Assembly: GCA_035690065.1 (NCBI GenBank)
Contig: DASSKW010000078.1
Span: 1-35,457, forward strand
DNA length: 35,457 bases
Direction: 5' to 3'
Source of the DNA: DASSKW01 sp035690065
GTDB taxonomy: Bacteria; Pseudomonadota; Gammaproteobacteria; Natronospirales; REEB76
Shown here: positions 25,866 through 33,525 of the stretch, piece by piece
Position numbering within the stretch: position 1 is the first letter of the stretch
How the letters are laid out: the number at the start of each line of letters is the position of its first letter
Made by a program: the position numbers and the translations under genes
The notes under the pieces: model-generated
The model's database searches: none
Told to the model about the DNA's origin: nothing
What the model saw: only the letters and a program-made list of their open reading frames with translations

Positions 25866-26690
25866 TCAGTGTGGGTGCAGTGCAAGTAGAGTCGCCGTGG
25901 GTGGACGTACACCGCGCCAGATGAAGAAGGATTCCGCCGCCTGCTCGACCAGCATGCCCCAGCCATCCAGGATGAGTGTGGCACCTTCCCGTTCCGCCCA
26001 GTGCATGAATACCGAAGGGCGCTCGGCATAGGCCAGGTCATAACATACTGCACCGGGTTCCAGCAGATCGCGCGGCAGTGGCGGAAGCTCACCCTTGAGA
26101 CTTGCTGAAGTGGCGTTGATTACGATATCGAAGCTCATCCCGCGCAAGTCCTCGAAACCGCCACCGCTGACCCGGCCCTCGTCACGGAATACATCGGTCA
26201 GATGCCGGGCCCGTTTCGGAGTGCGGTTGGCGACCTGGATCGAAGCCGGGGCTTCATCCAGCAGCGCTGGCAGGATCCCGCGTGCCGCACCCCCTGCGCC
26301 CAGTATCAGGACCCGGCTGCCTTCGATATCGACTTGCTGGTTGCGACGCAGGTCGGTCACCAATCCCGCGCCGTCGGTGTTGTCGCCGACCAGAGTGCTG
26401 TCAGCGTGGACGTATAATGTATTTACGCAGCGTGCGCGTTCTGCGCGTGGCGTTCGCAGGTGACACAGTGCGTAGGCTTCTTCCTTGAAAGGTTGTGTGA
26501 CATTCAATCCGCGCCCGCCGCCGGCAAGAAATTCACGCAGCGCGCCGGCGAAATATTCCGGAGCCGCATCGATGCGTTCGTAAAGGACCGGCTGCGCGGT
26601 GAGGCGGGCGAATTCCGCATGGATCTGTGGAGAACGGCTGTGTGCTACAGGATGGCCGATGACAGCGTAACGATCGGGGGTTTTGTTCAA
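25866..26690 (-). CDS. aroE: Shikimate dehydrogenase
   Basis: The 274-residue product is a complete NADP-dependent shikimate dehydrogenase, reducing 3-dehydroshikimate to shikimate in aromatic amino-acid synthesis. It shows the substrate-binding SRS (Ser18, Ser20), the catalytic lysine in GLNVTQPFK (Lys69), Asp106 in DNTDGAG and the nucleotide-binding GAGGAA at 131-136. NVTQPFK instead of NVTVPFK is a common variant. The start is a TTG with GGGGGAT 6 bases upstream, 19 bases after the pit stop. The downstream gene follows after 3 bases. Ordinary chromosomal gene, probably in a large operon. Confidence 0.95.
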   Translation of the reverse strand: MNKTPDRYAVIGHPVAHSRSPQIHAEFARLTAQPVLYERIDAAPEYFAGALREFLAGGGRGLNVTQPFKEEAYALCHLRTPRAERARCVNTLYVHADSTLVGDNTDGAGLVTDLRRNQQVDIEGSRVLILGAGGAARGILPALLDEAPASIQVANRTPKRARHLTDVFRDEGRVSGGGFEDLRGMSFDIVINATSASLKGELPPLPRDLLEPGAVCYDLAYAERPSVFMHWAEREGATLILDGWGMLVEQAAESFFIWRGVRPPTATLLALHPH

Positions 26691-26709
26691 CGCATATCCC
26701 CCATGGTAT

Positions 26710-27963
26710 TCAGTTCGGCAGCAGTACGCGGATAACGGTGAAGATCACGATCGACAGCAAGGCGCCCACGGGCACCGTCACGACCCACGACAGGATGATA
26801 GTCCGTACTACCTGCAGATTGATAGCGGCGATACCGCGCGCGAAGCCTACGCCCAGGATCGCACCGACCAGGGTATGCGTGGTCGAGATCGGCATACCGG
26901 TGGAAGATGCCACCACGATGGTGCTGGCGGCAGCGAGCTCGGCCGCAAACCCGCGACTGGGAGTCAGGTCGGTGATCTCCCTGCCCACTGTCGCGATGAC
27001 GTGGCGGCCGTAGGTGGCAAGACCGACCACGATGCCGACGCCGCCCAATACCAGGATCCAGATCGAGATACCGATGTTATGACTGACCACACCGGTCTGT
27101 GCCACGGCGACGATCGCCGCGACCGGGCCAACCGCGTTGGCGACATCATTGGAGCCGTGCGCGAATGCCATGCAGCACGCCGTCGAGACCATGAGGATAC
27201 CGAATACGCGTTCCACGGTAGCGAAGTGGAAATCGCGATTGGCTGCGGCGTCCACCTTGATGCGAGAGATGAAGAATTTTCCGATGAGTGCGATCAATAT
27301 GCCGATCGCAGTGGCCACGGCGTAGGACTGCAGATGCGAGAGTGTCAGGTGCAGATACTTGAGACCGCTCAGCAACGTCACCAGGGTAATCATGAATCCG
27401 GCCAGGAACATGTAGAACGGTACATAACGGCGCGCTTGCAGCAGCGGTTGATCGTGTTCCAGGATCAGTTTCTGGGCGCTGCGGAAGATCAGGTAGGAAA
27501 TGATGCCGGCCACGATCGGCGAGATGACCCAGCTGGTCACGATGTAGGTGACGTTCGCCCATTGCACCGCATCGGTACCTTTGCTGACGACCGCGAAACC
27601 GACGATGGCACCGACGATCGAGTGCGTGGTCGAGACCGGCCAGCCACGCCGTGACGCCACCAGCAACCAGATGCCCGACGCCAGCAACGCGGACAACATG
27701 CCATAGATCAATAGCCGGGGTTGTTGATCGAACAGGTGTGGCATCACGATGCCGTTGCGGATGGTATCGGTGACGTTGCTGCCAGCCAGCACGGCACCGC
27801 CGAATTCGAAGATGGCAGCGATCAGCAGGGCCTGGCGGATAGTGATGGCACGTGAACCCACCGAAGTGCCCATGGCGTTGGCGACGTCGTTGGCGCCGAT
27901 GCCCCAGGCCATGAATAAGCCGAACACGGTAGCGAGTGCCATGTAGAGCAGAGTGTGTTCCAT
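26710..27963 (-). CDS. pit: PiT family inorganic phosphate transporter
   Basis: The 417-residue product has the PiT signature twice: GANDVANAMG near residue 23 in the first half and GSNDVANAVG in the second half. About ten transmembrane segments surround them. PiT proteins move phosphate with a proton or sodium, often as a metal-phosphate complex, across the inner membrane. Its partner DUF47 gene ends 53 bases upstream, a pairing seen in many bacteria where the PhoU-like protein regulates the transporter. The ATG is the only sensible start. Confidence 0.95.
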   Translation of the reverse strand: MEHTLLYMALATVFGLFMAWGIGANDVANAMGTSVGSRAITIRQALLIAAIFEFGGAVLAGSNVTDTIRNGIVMPHLFDQQPRLLIYGMLSALLASGIWLLVASRRGWPVSTTHSIVGAIVGFAVVSKGTDAVQWANVTYIVTSWVISPIVAGIISYLIFRSAQKLILEHDQPLLQARRYVPFYMFLAGFMITLVTLLSGLKYLHLTLSHLQSYAVATAIGILIALIGKFFISRIKVDAAANRDFHFATVERVFGILMVSTACCMAFAHGSNDVANAVGPVAAIVAVAQTGVVSHNIGISIWILVLGGVGIVVGLATYGRHVIATVGREITDLTPSRGFAAELAAASTIVVASSTGMPISTTHTLVGAILGVGFARGIAAINLQVVRTIILSWVVTVPVGALLSIVIFTVIRVLLPN

Positions 27964-28016
27964 GGTCGGTGGTGCCCTTGTGAGATGTTCGGTGTGAGGG
28001 TTATCCGGTCTTGCGG

Positions 28017-28697
28017 TCAGTGCGCGAGCAGCAGTTCCAGCCGGCTGCCGACACGATGCGAGAGATCGGCGAGTTCGCCGATGTCATCGATGATCTGGTA
28101 ATAGAACACCACATCGATAGGCGGCAGTTCCTTCTCGATAGCGAATAACGCGCCACGCAATTCGATCTCGATGCGATCGGTATCGCGTTCGATATGATCG
28201 AGCTCCGCGATCATGCCCTGCACGGTCTGCACTTCGGCACCACGGAATCCGGTCTCGAACAGCTCATCCAGTTCACCGACTGTGCGTCTGGCCTGATGCA
28301 CGGCATCGAGTGCACGCTTGACGAAGGTCAGAAACGCATCAGCCAGTTGCTTCGGCAATGCCATGCGGCGCCCGGTCATGATGCCGGTGATGTCCTTGGC
28401 CTGGTTGGCGATGCGATCCTGCATGCTGATCAGGTCCAGGATATCGGCGCGCGCTACCGGCATGAACAGGCTGTTGGGCATGTTCAGGCGCATGTCCTTC
28501 TTCATCGCATCGGCGTCGTGCTCGAACTGGATCACCCGCTCGCGCGCGGCGCGTGCCGCTTCCCAGTCGTTCGCGATCACTCCTTCGAAGAACGGTACCA
28601 GTTCGTCCGCGGCCGCCATCACCCGCGCCATATGCTCCTGCAGCGGCTTGACCGGCGACTTGCCGAAGATAGAGGAGAAATAGTTCTTGTTGCTCAC
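28017..28697 (-). CDS. DUF47 / TIGR00153 PhoU-like phosphate transport regulator
   Basis: The 226-residue product is almost all helix with heptad-like charge patterns (AADELVPFFEGVIANDWEAARAARERVIQFEHDAD and FDAL-like repeats), the PhoU/DUF47 fold that binds metal through acidic patches. Acidic and His residues in EHDADAMKKD and the ELDHIERDTDRIEIEL segment are candidate metal ligands. Such proteins accompany PiT transporters and control them. The GTG start overlaps the hemB stop by 4 nt (GTGA), so translation is coupled to hemB. Confidence 0.9.
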   Translation of the reverse strand: MSNKNYFSSIFGKSPVKPLQEHMARVMAAADELVPFFEGVIANDWEAARAARERVIQFEHDADAMKKDMRLNMPNSLFMPVARADILDLISMQDRIANQAKDITGIMTGRRMALPKQLADAFLTFVKRALDAVHQARRTVGELDELFETGFRGAEVQTVQGMIAELDHIERDTDRIEIELRGALFAIEKELPPIDVVFYYQIIDDIGELADLSHRVGSRLELLLAH

Positions 28698-29713
28698 ACG
28701 GATTCCTTCAGCCAGGTTGCAGCACGTTTTGCGAAATAAGTGAGGATGGCGTCGGCGCCGGCACGTTTCATGGCAGAGAGCGCTTCCAGCGCCGCAGTCC
28801 GTTCATCGAGCCAGCCGTTCTGGGCCGCGGCCATCAGCATCGCGTATTCACCGCTGACCTGATACACGAAGGTCGGCACACCGAATTCGTGTTTGACGCG
28901 GTGCACGATGTCGAGATACGGCAGGCCCGGTTTCACCATCACCATGTCGGCCCCTTCGGCGAGATCGAGGGCGACTTCACGTAGCGCTTCGTCGCTGTTG
29001 GCCGGGTCCATCTGGTAACTGTATTTGTCGCTCTTGCCGAGATTGGCCGCCGATCCGACCGCGTCACGGAAGGGGCCGTAGAACCCGGAGGCGTATTTGG
29101 CTGAGTAGGCGAGGATCCGGGTGTTGGTGAAGCCGCGCGACTCCAGCGCGGTGCGGATCGCCGTCACGCGCCCATCCATCATGTCGGAAGGGGCGACCAC
29201 GTCGGCGCCCGCTTCGGCGTGCGATAACGCCTGGCGCACCAGCACCTCCACCGTGATGTCGTTCTGCACGTAGCCCGACGCATCGATGATGCCGTCCTGG
29301 CCATGGGTGGTGAATGGGTCCAGTGCCACATCTGCGATCACCCCGAGCTTCGGAAAGGCCTGCTTGAGCGCCCGTACCGCGCGCTGCGCCAGGCCGTCCG
29401 GGTTGTGAGCCTCGGCCGCGTCCAGGGATTTCTTCGTCGTCGGCGTGACCGGAAACAGGGCGAGCGCCGGGATGCCGAGTTGCGTCAGCTCGGCGGCGTC
29501 CTTGAGCAATTCATCGATGCTGAGCCGCTCGATCCCGGGCATCGAAGCGACCGGTTCGCGCTGTGCCTCACCCTCGCGGACGAAGACCGGGTAGATCAGG
29601 TCGTCCGTGCTGAGCCGGGTTTCCCGCATCAGGCGTCGGGAAAACGGATCACGCCGCATGCGGCGCAACCGGGTCGAGGGGAAGCCTCCCTGGGGCTGGA
29701 ATTGGTCGGTCAC
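28694..29713 (-). CDS. hemB: Porphobilinogen synthase (delta-aminolevulinic acid dehydratase)
   Basis: The product from GTG 29713 has 339 residues and joins two 5-aminolevulinates into porphobilinogen for heme synthesis. Lys206 (YSAKYASGFYGPFRDAVGSA) and Lys261 (MVMVKPGLPYLDIV) are the two Schiff-base lysines. The metal loop reads DVALDPFTTHGQDG at 128-141, without the Cys ligands of zinc-type enzymes, so it is of the Mg/K-dependent type known from Pseudomonas. AGGAG lies 6 bases before the GTG. The frame remains open upstream to 30169, but that would cross a different gene and has no support. First gene of the hemB-DUF47-pit-aroE-ndvB block. Confidence 0.95.
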   Translation of the reverse strand: MTDQFQPQGGFPSTRLRRMRRDPFSRRLMRETRLSTDDLIYPVFVREGEAQREPVASMPGIERLSIDELLKDAAELTQLGIPALALFPVTPTTKKSLDAAEAHNPDGLAQRAVRALKQAFPKLGVIADVALDPFTTHGQDGIIDASGYVQNDITVEVLVRQALSHAEAGADVVAPSDMMDGRVTAIRTALESRGFTNTRILAYSAKYASGFYGPFRDAVGSAANLGKSDKYSYQMDPANSDEALREVALDLAEGADMVMVKPGLPYLDIVHRVKHEFGVPTFVYQVSGEYAMLMAAAQNGWLDERTAALEALSAMKRAGADAILTYFAKRAATWLKESV

Positions 29714-29813
29714 ACAGAGCTCCTGACGGCTGAATCGAAACCGGGGCGGGGTAGGGTAAAACAAAGCTGCTGATTCAGCCAGTTGACAGCAGGCGGCTCT
29801 GTGGGAGCCCGGG

Positions 29814-29863
29814 TATACTGCAGCGCGATTACAGGCCTGGGGCATCCGGCTTTGGCCTGTAAT
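29814..29863 (+). promoter_or_regulatory. Inverted repeat upstream of the sigma factor gene, with nearby -10-like box
   Basis: TATACT (29814-29819) is a good -10-like box. A perfect 10-bp inverted repeat, ATTACAGGCC at 29828-29837 and GGCCTGTAAT at 29854-29863 with a 16-nt spacer, begins 8 bases later, 37 bases before the sigma factor ATG. No T-run follows, so it is not a terminator. It could be an operator or a stem-loop at the transcript's 5' end. A TTGACA at 29783-29788 lies 25 bases before TATACT, too far to be its -35. Confidence 0.55.
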
Positions 29864-29899
29864 ACGTAATAAAACCCCGCTCCACTGGGTCTCATCCGT

Positions 29900-30412
29900 A
29901 TGGCTGTCCGTCAACACCGTTTCGATGCCCTGGCCCGCGCGTTGGTACCCGGTCTGTTCCGTTATGCCTGGTGGCTGTGCCGGGACCGGACACTGGCTGA
30001 AGATCTGGTGCAGGAGACCCTGCTGCGGGCCTGGCGTTCTCTCGATTCGCTGCGTGACGAAGCCGCTGCCCGCCAGTGGCTGATCACCATCCTGCGCAAC
30101 GAGTTCATGCGTGAACTTTCGAAGCGCAAACAGACGGTAGATATCGAGGAACTGCCGCTGGTAGATCACAGCGCCCGGGTGGGTGGCGACGATACCGACG
30201 TGGAGGACGTGCGCCGCGCCATCGGCAAGCTCACGCCTGAATACCGGGAACCGATCATCCTGCAGGTGTTGATGGGTTGCAGTACCGAAGAGATCGCCGA
30301 ATCGCTGGAATTGACCCAGGGCGCGGTATTGACCCGCTTGTTCCGGGCCCGCAATCAGTTGCGTGAATTATTGGGAGGAAGGGAACCGACGTTGGGAGAG
30401 GGCTTAGCATGA
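29900..30412 (+). CDS. ECF-type RNA polymerase sigma factor
   Basis: The 170-residue product shows the two ECF regions. Region 2 includes LAEDLVQETLLRAWRSLDSLRDEAAARQWLITILRNEFMRELSKRK (about 34-80); region 4 has LTPEYREPIILQVLMGCSTEEIAESLELTQGAVLTRLFRARNQL (about 112-155), a helix-turn-helix for the -35 element. It directs RNA polymerase to stress promoters. Its stop overlaps the next gene's start (ATGA), so the pair is translationally coupled. The upstream inverted repeat may govern it. Ribosome site is weak. Confidence 0.92.
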   Translation: MAVRQHRFDALARALVPGLFRYAWWLCRDRTLAEDLVQETLLRAWRSLDSLRDEAAARQWLITILRNEFMRELSKRKQTVDIEELPLVDHSARVGGDDTDVEDVRRAIGKLTPEYREPIILQVLMGCSTEEIAESLELTQGAVLTRLFRARNQLRELLGGREPTLGEGLA

Positions 30413-31134
30413 ATACCACCAGCCATTGCCTCGAGGTACGCCGGATAATCGGCGCCGAGCCCCAGCGTCGCGAAAGCACGATCCTTGAGCATTGCAAGAC
30501 CTGTGCCGCCTGCGCGGCATACGTGAAAGAGATGCTGGCCTTGGACGCACGGCTCGATCGAGCCATGACGATCCCGGTGCCGGAGGGGCTCGAAGCCCGT
30601 ATCGTGCTGGACGCTTCTCTCAAACACGGCCGCCAGCCGCGTCCCGTGGCCTGGCTGGCATTGGCAGCCAGCCTGGTGCTGGCTGTCGGTATCACCGCGG
30701 GTGTCTGGTGGCAGGCTTCGCGGACCGATATGCCGCTGACTACAGCGTTGGTACAGCACGTCATGAATCCGAACGAGGCCGAGGCCATCGTGCCCGGGCA
30801 GCCGCTGCTGCGCAAAGTAAGCCTGGTGCAAAACGTGCTCGACAAGGTCGGCGTGCAGGTGCACGGGGGACTGGATGACGTGACCTATGCCCGGGTTTGT
30901 CCGTTTCGTGGCCGGCTGGTCGCACATCTGGTAGTGCGTGGCAAGGACGGACCGGTTACGATCCTGCTGCTGCCGCATATCCACGTCAACAAACCGCAGC
31001 ATTTTGACGAGGAAGGTTTCCGCGGCATGATCGAGCCGGCTGGCAGCGGCAGTATCGCCATCCTCAGCAACAACGATTCGCCGATGGAACCCATGGCGCA
31101 GGTACTCGTGCAGAAGGTGCAGTGGAATATCTGA
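30409..31134 (+). CDS. Anti-sigma factor, DUF3379-like with HX3CX2C motif
   Basis: The 241-residue product is the partner of the sigma factor. The N-terminal cytoplasmic part has EHCKTCAAC, in which His28, Cys32 and Cys35 form the HX3CX2C motif of zinc-binding anti-sigma factors; another His-Cys pair (HC at 6-7) may complete the site. A single transmembrane helix lies at about 80-101, followed by a periplasmic C-terminal domain of about 135 residues. The layout matches DUF3379. A zinc/thiol site can let an anti-sigma factor release its sigma on oxidation, but that is an inference here. It starts 4 nt inside the sigma gene with a good GGGAGAGG ribosome site. Confidence 0.85.
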   Translation: MNTTSHCLEVRRIIGAEPQRRESTILEHCKTCAACAAYVKEMLALDARLDRAMTIPVPEGLEARIVLDASLKHGRQPRPVAWLALAASLVLAVGITAGVWWQASRTDMPLTTALVQHVMNPNEAEAIVPGQPLLRKVSLVQNVLDKVGVQVHGGLDDVTYARVCPFRGRLVAHLVVRGKDGPVTILLLPHIHVNKPQHFDEEGFRGMIEPAGSGSIAILSNNDSPMEPMAQVLVQKVQWNI

Positions 31135-31161
31135 TCCGGTAGTCGATGTTTCCGATACCGT

Positions 31162-31183
31162 ACGGCCGCCGCAAGGCGGCCGT
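31162..31183 (+). terminator. Hairpin terminator after the sigma/anti-sigma operon
   Basis: A perfect 9-bp stem (ACGGCCGCC with GGCGGCCGT) closes on a stable GCAA tetraloop. It begins 28 bases after the anti-sigma stop and is followed by CGCGTTTAT, a weak T-run. Confidence 0.65.
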
Positions 31184-31189
31184 CGCGTT

Positions 31190-31195
31190 TATAAT
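31190..31195 (+). promoter_or_regulatory. Consensus -10 box TATAAT before the cupin operon
   Basis: A perfect TATAAT lies 30 bases before the ATG at 31226. The region 17 bases upstream of it is the GC-rich hairpin and has no recognisable -35 match, so any promoter would be extended or activator-dependent. Confidence 0.45.
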
Positions 31196-31225
31196 CAGGC
31201 ACTCGACTTCCAGCGATTTCCCACC

Positions 31226-31714
31226 ATGAAACTGATCGACCGTGAGCTGCTGGCACAACTGCACGACAAGGCCGTGGCTGCGCCGCGCCTGCGCACGCAC
31301 CACAACCTGCATGCCTCGCATGAAGAAACCATCCAGCGCATGTGCATGGCGATGGAGCCCGGTACCTATATCCGCCCGCATCGGCATCCCGATAAATGGG
31401 AACTGCTGCTGATCGTCAGTGGCGAGATGCTGGTGCTGACACACGACGATACGGGCAAGGTATTGACGCGCACGCTGTTGTCGGCTGCCGGCCCTGTCTA
31501 CGGCATGGAGCATGCCGCAGGGACCTGGCACGCAGTCGCGACCCTGGCACCCGCCACGGTGGTGCTGGAAGTGAAACAGGGGCCTTATCTGCCGACCGCG
31601 GAACAGGATTTCGCATCCTGGGCGCCGCCGGAGGGGCATGCGCGGGCCGGCGAATTTGAAAATTGGTACCGGACTGCGCAACCGGGTGACAAGGCGCCGG
31701 TCTTTGCTGCATGA
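31226..31714 (+). CDS. WbuC-family cupin protein
   Basis: The 162-residue product begins MKLIDRELLAQLHDKAVAAPRLRTHHNLHASHEETIQRMCMAMEPGTYIRPHRHPDKWELLLIVSGEM, typical of WbuC cupins. The cupin metal ligands appear as HRHP and the Glu in KWELL (about residue 58), with a later His in GTWHAV. WbuC is associated with O-antigen clusters in enterobacteria, but here the context is a DNA-repair gene, so its role is open. The stop overlaps the tag start (ATGA). Ribosome site is weak; a TATAAT lies 30 bases upstream. Confidence 0.85.
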   Translation: MKLIDRELLAQLHDKAVAAPRLRTHHNLHASHEETIQRMCMAMEPGTYIRPHRHPDKWELLLIVSGEMLVLTHDDTGKVLTRTLLSAAGPVYGMEHAAGTWHAVATLAPATVVLEVKQGPYLPTAEQDFASWAPPEGHARAGEFENWYRTAQPGDKAPVFAA

Positions 31715-32322
31715 GTCGCGCAGCAAAAGTGTTGAAACGTTGTGCGTGGGCGCCGCTCACGGACCAGCAGTATCTGGATTATCACGATCATGAATGGGGC
31801 GTGCCGGTACATGACGAGCGGCGCTGGTTCGAGTTTCTGATCCTGGAAGGCGCGCAAGCCGGCTTGTCCTGGTCCACCATCCTGCACAAGCGCGAAAATT
31901 ACCGTAAGGCATTCGCCGGCTTCGATCCGAAGAAGGTCGCGCGCTTCACGGTCCGCGATGTCGCGCGGTTGCTCAAGGATGAAGGGATCGTGCGCAACCG
32001 GCTCAAGATCGATTCAGCGCTCGGTAACGCTCGGGCGTTTCTGGCAGTGCAGCAGGAATTCGGCAGTTTCGATGCCTACATCTGGCGCTTCGTTGACGGC
32101 AAGCCAAAGCAGAACCGCTGGCGCAGCATGAGTCAGGTACCGGCGCGCACCCCGATTTCGGATGCGATGAGCAAGGACCTGAAAAAACGCGGTTTCAAAT
32201 TCGTCGGCACCACGATCTGCTATGCATTCATGCAGGCCACCGGGCTGGTGAACGATCACATCGTGACCTGTCATCGGCATGGGGCGAGTGCTCGTGCGAA
32301 ACGTATCAAGGCGCGGGGGTGA
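31711..32322 (+). CDS. tag: DNA-3-methyladenine glycosylase I
   Basis: The 203-residue product removes 3-methyladenine from alkylated DNA. It is a complete Tag protein: CAW at 11-13, AxxxYxxYHDHEWGVP at about 20-32, LEGAQAGLSWSTIL, and HIVTCH near the end. The zinc-binding set is Cys11, His25, His183 and Cys187, equivalent to Cys4, His17, His175 and Cys179 of the Escherichia coli enzyme. It overlaps both neighbours by 4 nt (ATGA on the left, GTGA on the right). Confidence 0.95.
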   Translation: MSRAAKVLKRCAWAPLTDQQYLDYHDHEWGVPVHDERRWFEFLILEGAQAGLSWSTILHKRENYRKAFAGFDPKKVARFTVRDVARLLKDEGIVRNRLKIDSALGNARAFLAVQQEFGSFDAYIWRFVDGKPKQNRWRSMSQVPARTPISDAMSKDLKKRGFKFVGTTICYAFMQATGLVNDHIVTCHRHGASARAKRIKARG

Positions 32323-33155
32323 CGCCGCTCTTCACGGTCCTGCTGGTATTGTGCGGCGGTCTGGCCGGTGGGCTGATCGGTTCGCTGACGGGTCTCGGTG
32401 GCGGCATGATCATCGTGCCGTTGTTGACACTGGTATTCCATATGCCGGTCCCGGAGGCGGTCGGTGTCAGTCTGTTCGGGGTGATCGCCACCTCCACCGG
32501 CGCCGCACCACGTTTCGTTGGCACCGGCCTCAACAATGTGCGCGTGGCACTGTTCCTGCAGGTAGCCGCGTCCACCGGCGCACTGGTGGGCGCACTGCTT
32601 GCGCATCATTTGTCAGCGCAATTTTTGTTCGTGCTGTTTGGCGTGGTGTTGGGTTATTCGGCGATCATGTCGTTCCTGCCGAAACACGCCGAGACTGCCG
32701 GTGTTGTGCAGGATTCACCGCTTTCGCACCGATTGAGGCTCGCCAGTCGTTACCAGCAGAGTGGCGAATGGGTGGAGTATCACGTTACCGCAGTGTTGCC
32801 GGGTTTCGCGGGCATGTTGGGCGCGGGCCTGTTATCCGCACTACTCGGCATCGGCTCGGGCGCGTTCAAGGTGCTCGCACTGGATCGGTTGATGCGACTG
32901 CCGTTCCGGGTTTCTACCGCCACCTCCAATTTCATGATTGGCGTCACGGCCGCGACCAGTGCGGGCTATTACTTGTCGAATGGGGATGTTGCGCCGGCAC
33001 TCGCGGCGGCGGTGGTGATCGGCGTGCTGGTGGGCGCCTATATCGGCGGGCATTTGGTGAAAGTGCTACCGGTAAAATTCCTGCGCCGTTTGTTCGGCGG
33101 CGTACTGCTGTTGGTCGCATTGCAGATGCTGTTCAAGGGAGTGATCAACCTGTGA
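32319..33155 (+). CDS. TauE/SafE family anion exporter
   Basis: The 278-residue product has about eight transmembrane segments in two halves. Each half carries the TauE/SafE Gly-rich motif: GGLIGSLTGLGGGMIIVPLL near 16 in the first and GLLSALLGIGSGAFKVLALD in the second. These proteins move sulfite, sulfonates or organosulfur anions across the inner membrane; the substrate here is not known. The GTG start overlaps the tag stop (GTGA), and its own stop overlaps the DUF1634 start, so the four genes form one unit. Confidence 0.85.
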   Translation: MTPLFTVLLVLCGGLAGGLIGSLTGLGGGMIIVPLLTLVFHMPVPEAVGVSLFGVIATSTGAAPRFVGTGLNNVRVALFLQVAASTGALVGALLAHHLSAQFLFVLFGVVLGYSAIMSFLPKHAETAGVVQDSPLSHRLRLASRYQQSGEWVEYHVTAVLPGFAGMLGAGLLSALLGIGSGAFKVLALDRLMRLPFRVSTATSNFMIGVTAATSAGYYLSNGDVAPALAAAVVIGVLVGAYIGGHLVKVLPVKFLRRLFGGVLLLVALQMLFKGVINL

Positions 33156-33517
33156 ACCGTATCGTGCACGAACGTCGCCTGCTCAACATTTGGATCGTGC
33201 GCGCCAGCGTCGCAGTGTGTCTGTTGTGTTTCGGCATCGGCGTGACAATTTTTCTCTGGCACGGCGGCCAGGCTCCAGCCAGCCCGAGCGGTTCGCTGCT
33301 GCATATCCTCAAGCTTGCCGTGCAGGCTGGTGCCGGCTGGCACGCGAGCGCATTTCTGAATGCGGGGCTGGTGATCCTGCTGCTTACCCCCATGGTGCGG
33401 CTCGTGGCCGGTGTCTATGTCAGCCTGCGCATGCGCGACTGGCTGTATGCCGTGATCGGCCTGATCGTGATCGCGCTGGTGCTGATCGGTTTGCTGGCAG
33501 GACAAAGCGGCGGTTGA
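33152..33517 (+). CDS. DUF1634 membrane protein
   Basis: From GTG 33152 the product has 121 residues with three transmembrane segments (about 20-38, 70-90 and 98-117). DUF1634 proteins commonly sit next to TauE/SafE transporters and may form a complex with them. The start overlaps the transporter stop by 4 nt (GTGA). The frame is open further upstream but has no support there. It ends 8 bases from the convergent gene at 33526. Confidence 0.82.
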   Translation: MNRIVHERRLLNIWIVRASVAVCLLCFGIGVTIFLWHGGQAPASPSGSLLHILKLAVQAGAGWHASAFLNAGLVILLLTPMVRLVAGVYVSLRMRDWLYAVIGLIVIALVLIGLLAGQSGG

Positions 33518-33525
33518 TACCGTAT

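Noticed and set aside
24420..25889. 489-codon plus-strand frame over the glucan synthase
   Set aside because: Antisense to a gene with full GH17 and GT2 motifs; its sequence is Asp/His-rich without a recognisable fold.
29783..29819. TTGACA paired with TATACT as a sigma-70 promoter
   Set aside because: The spacing is 25 bases, far from the usual 16-18, so the pair cannot be one promoter.
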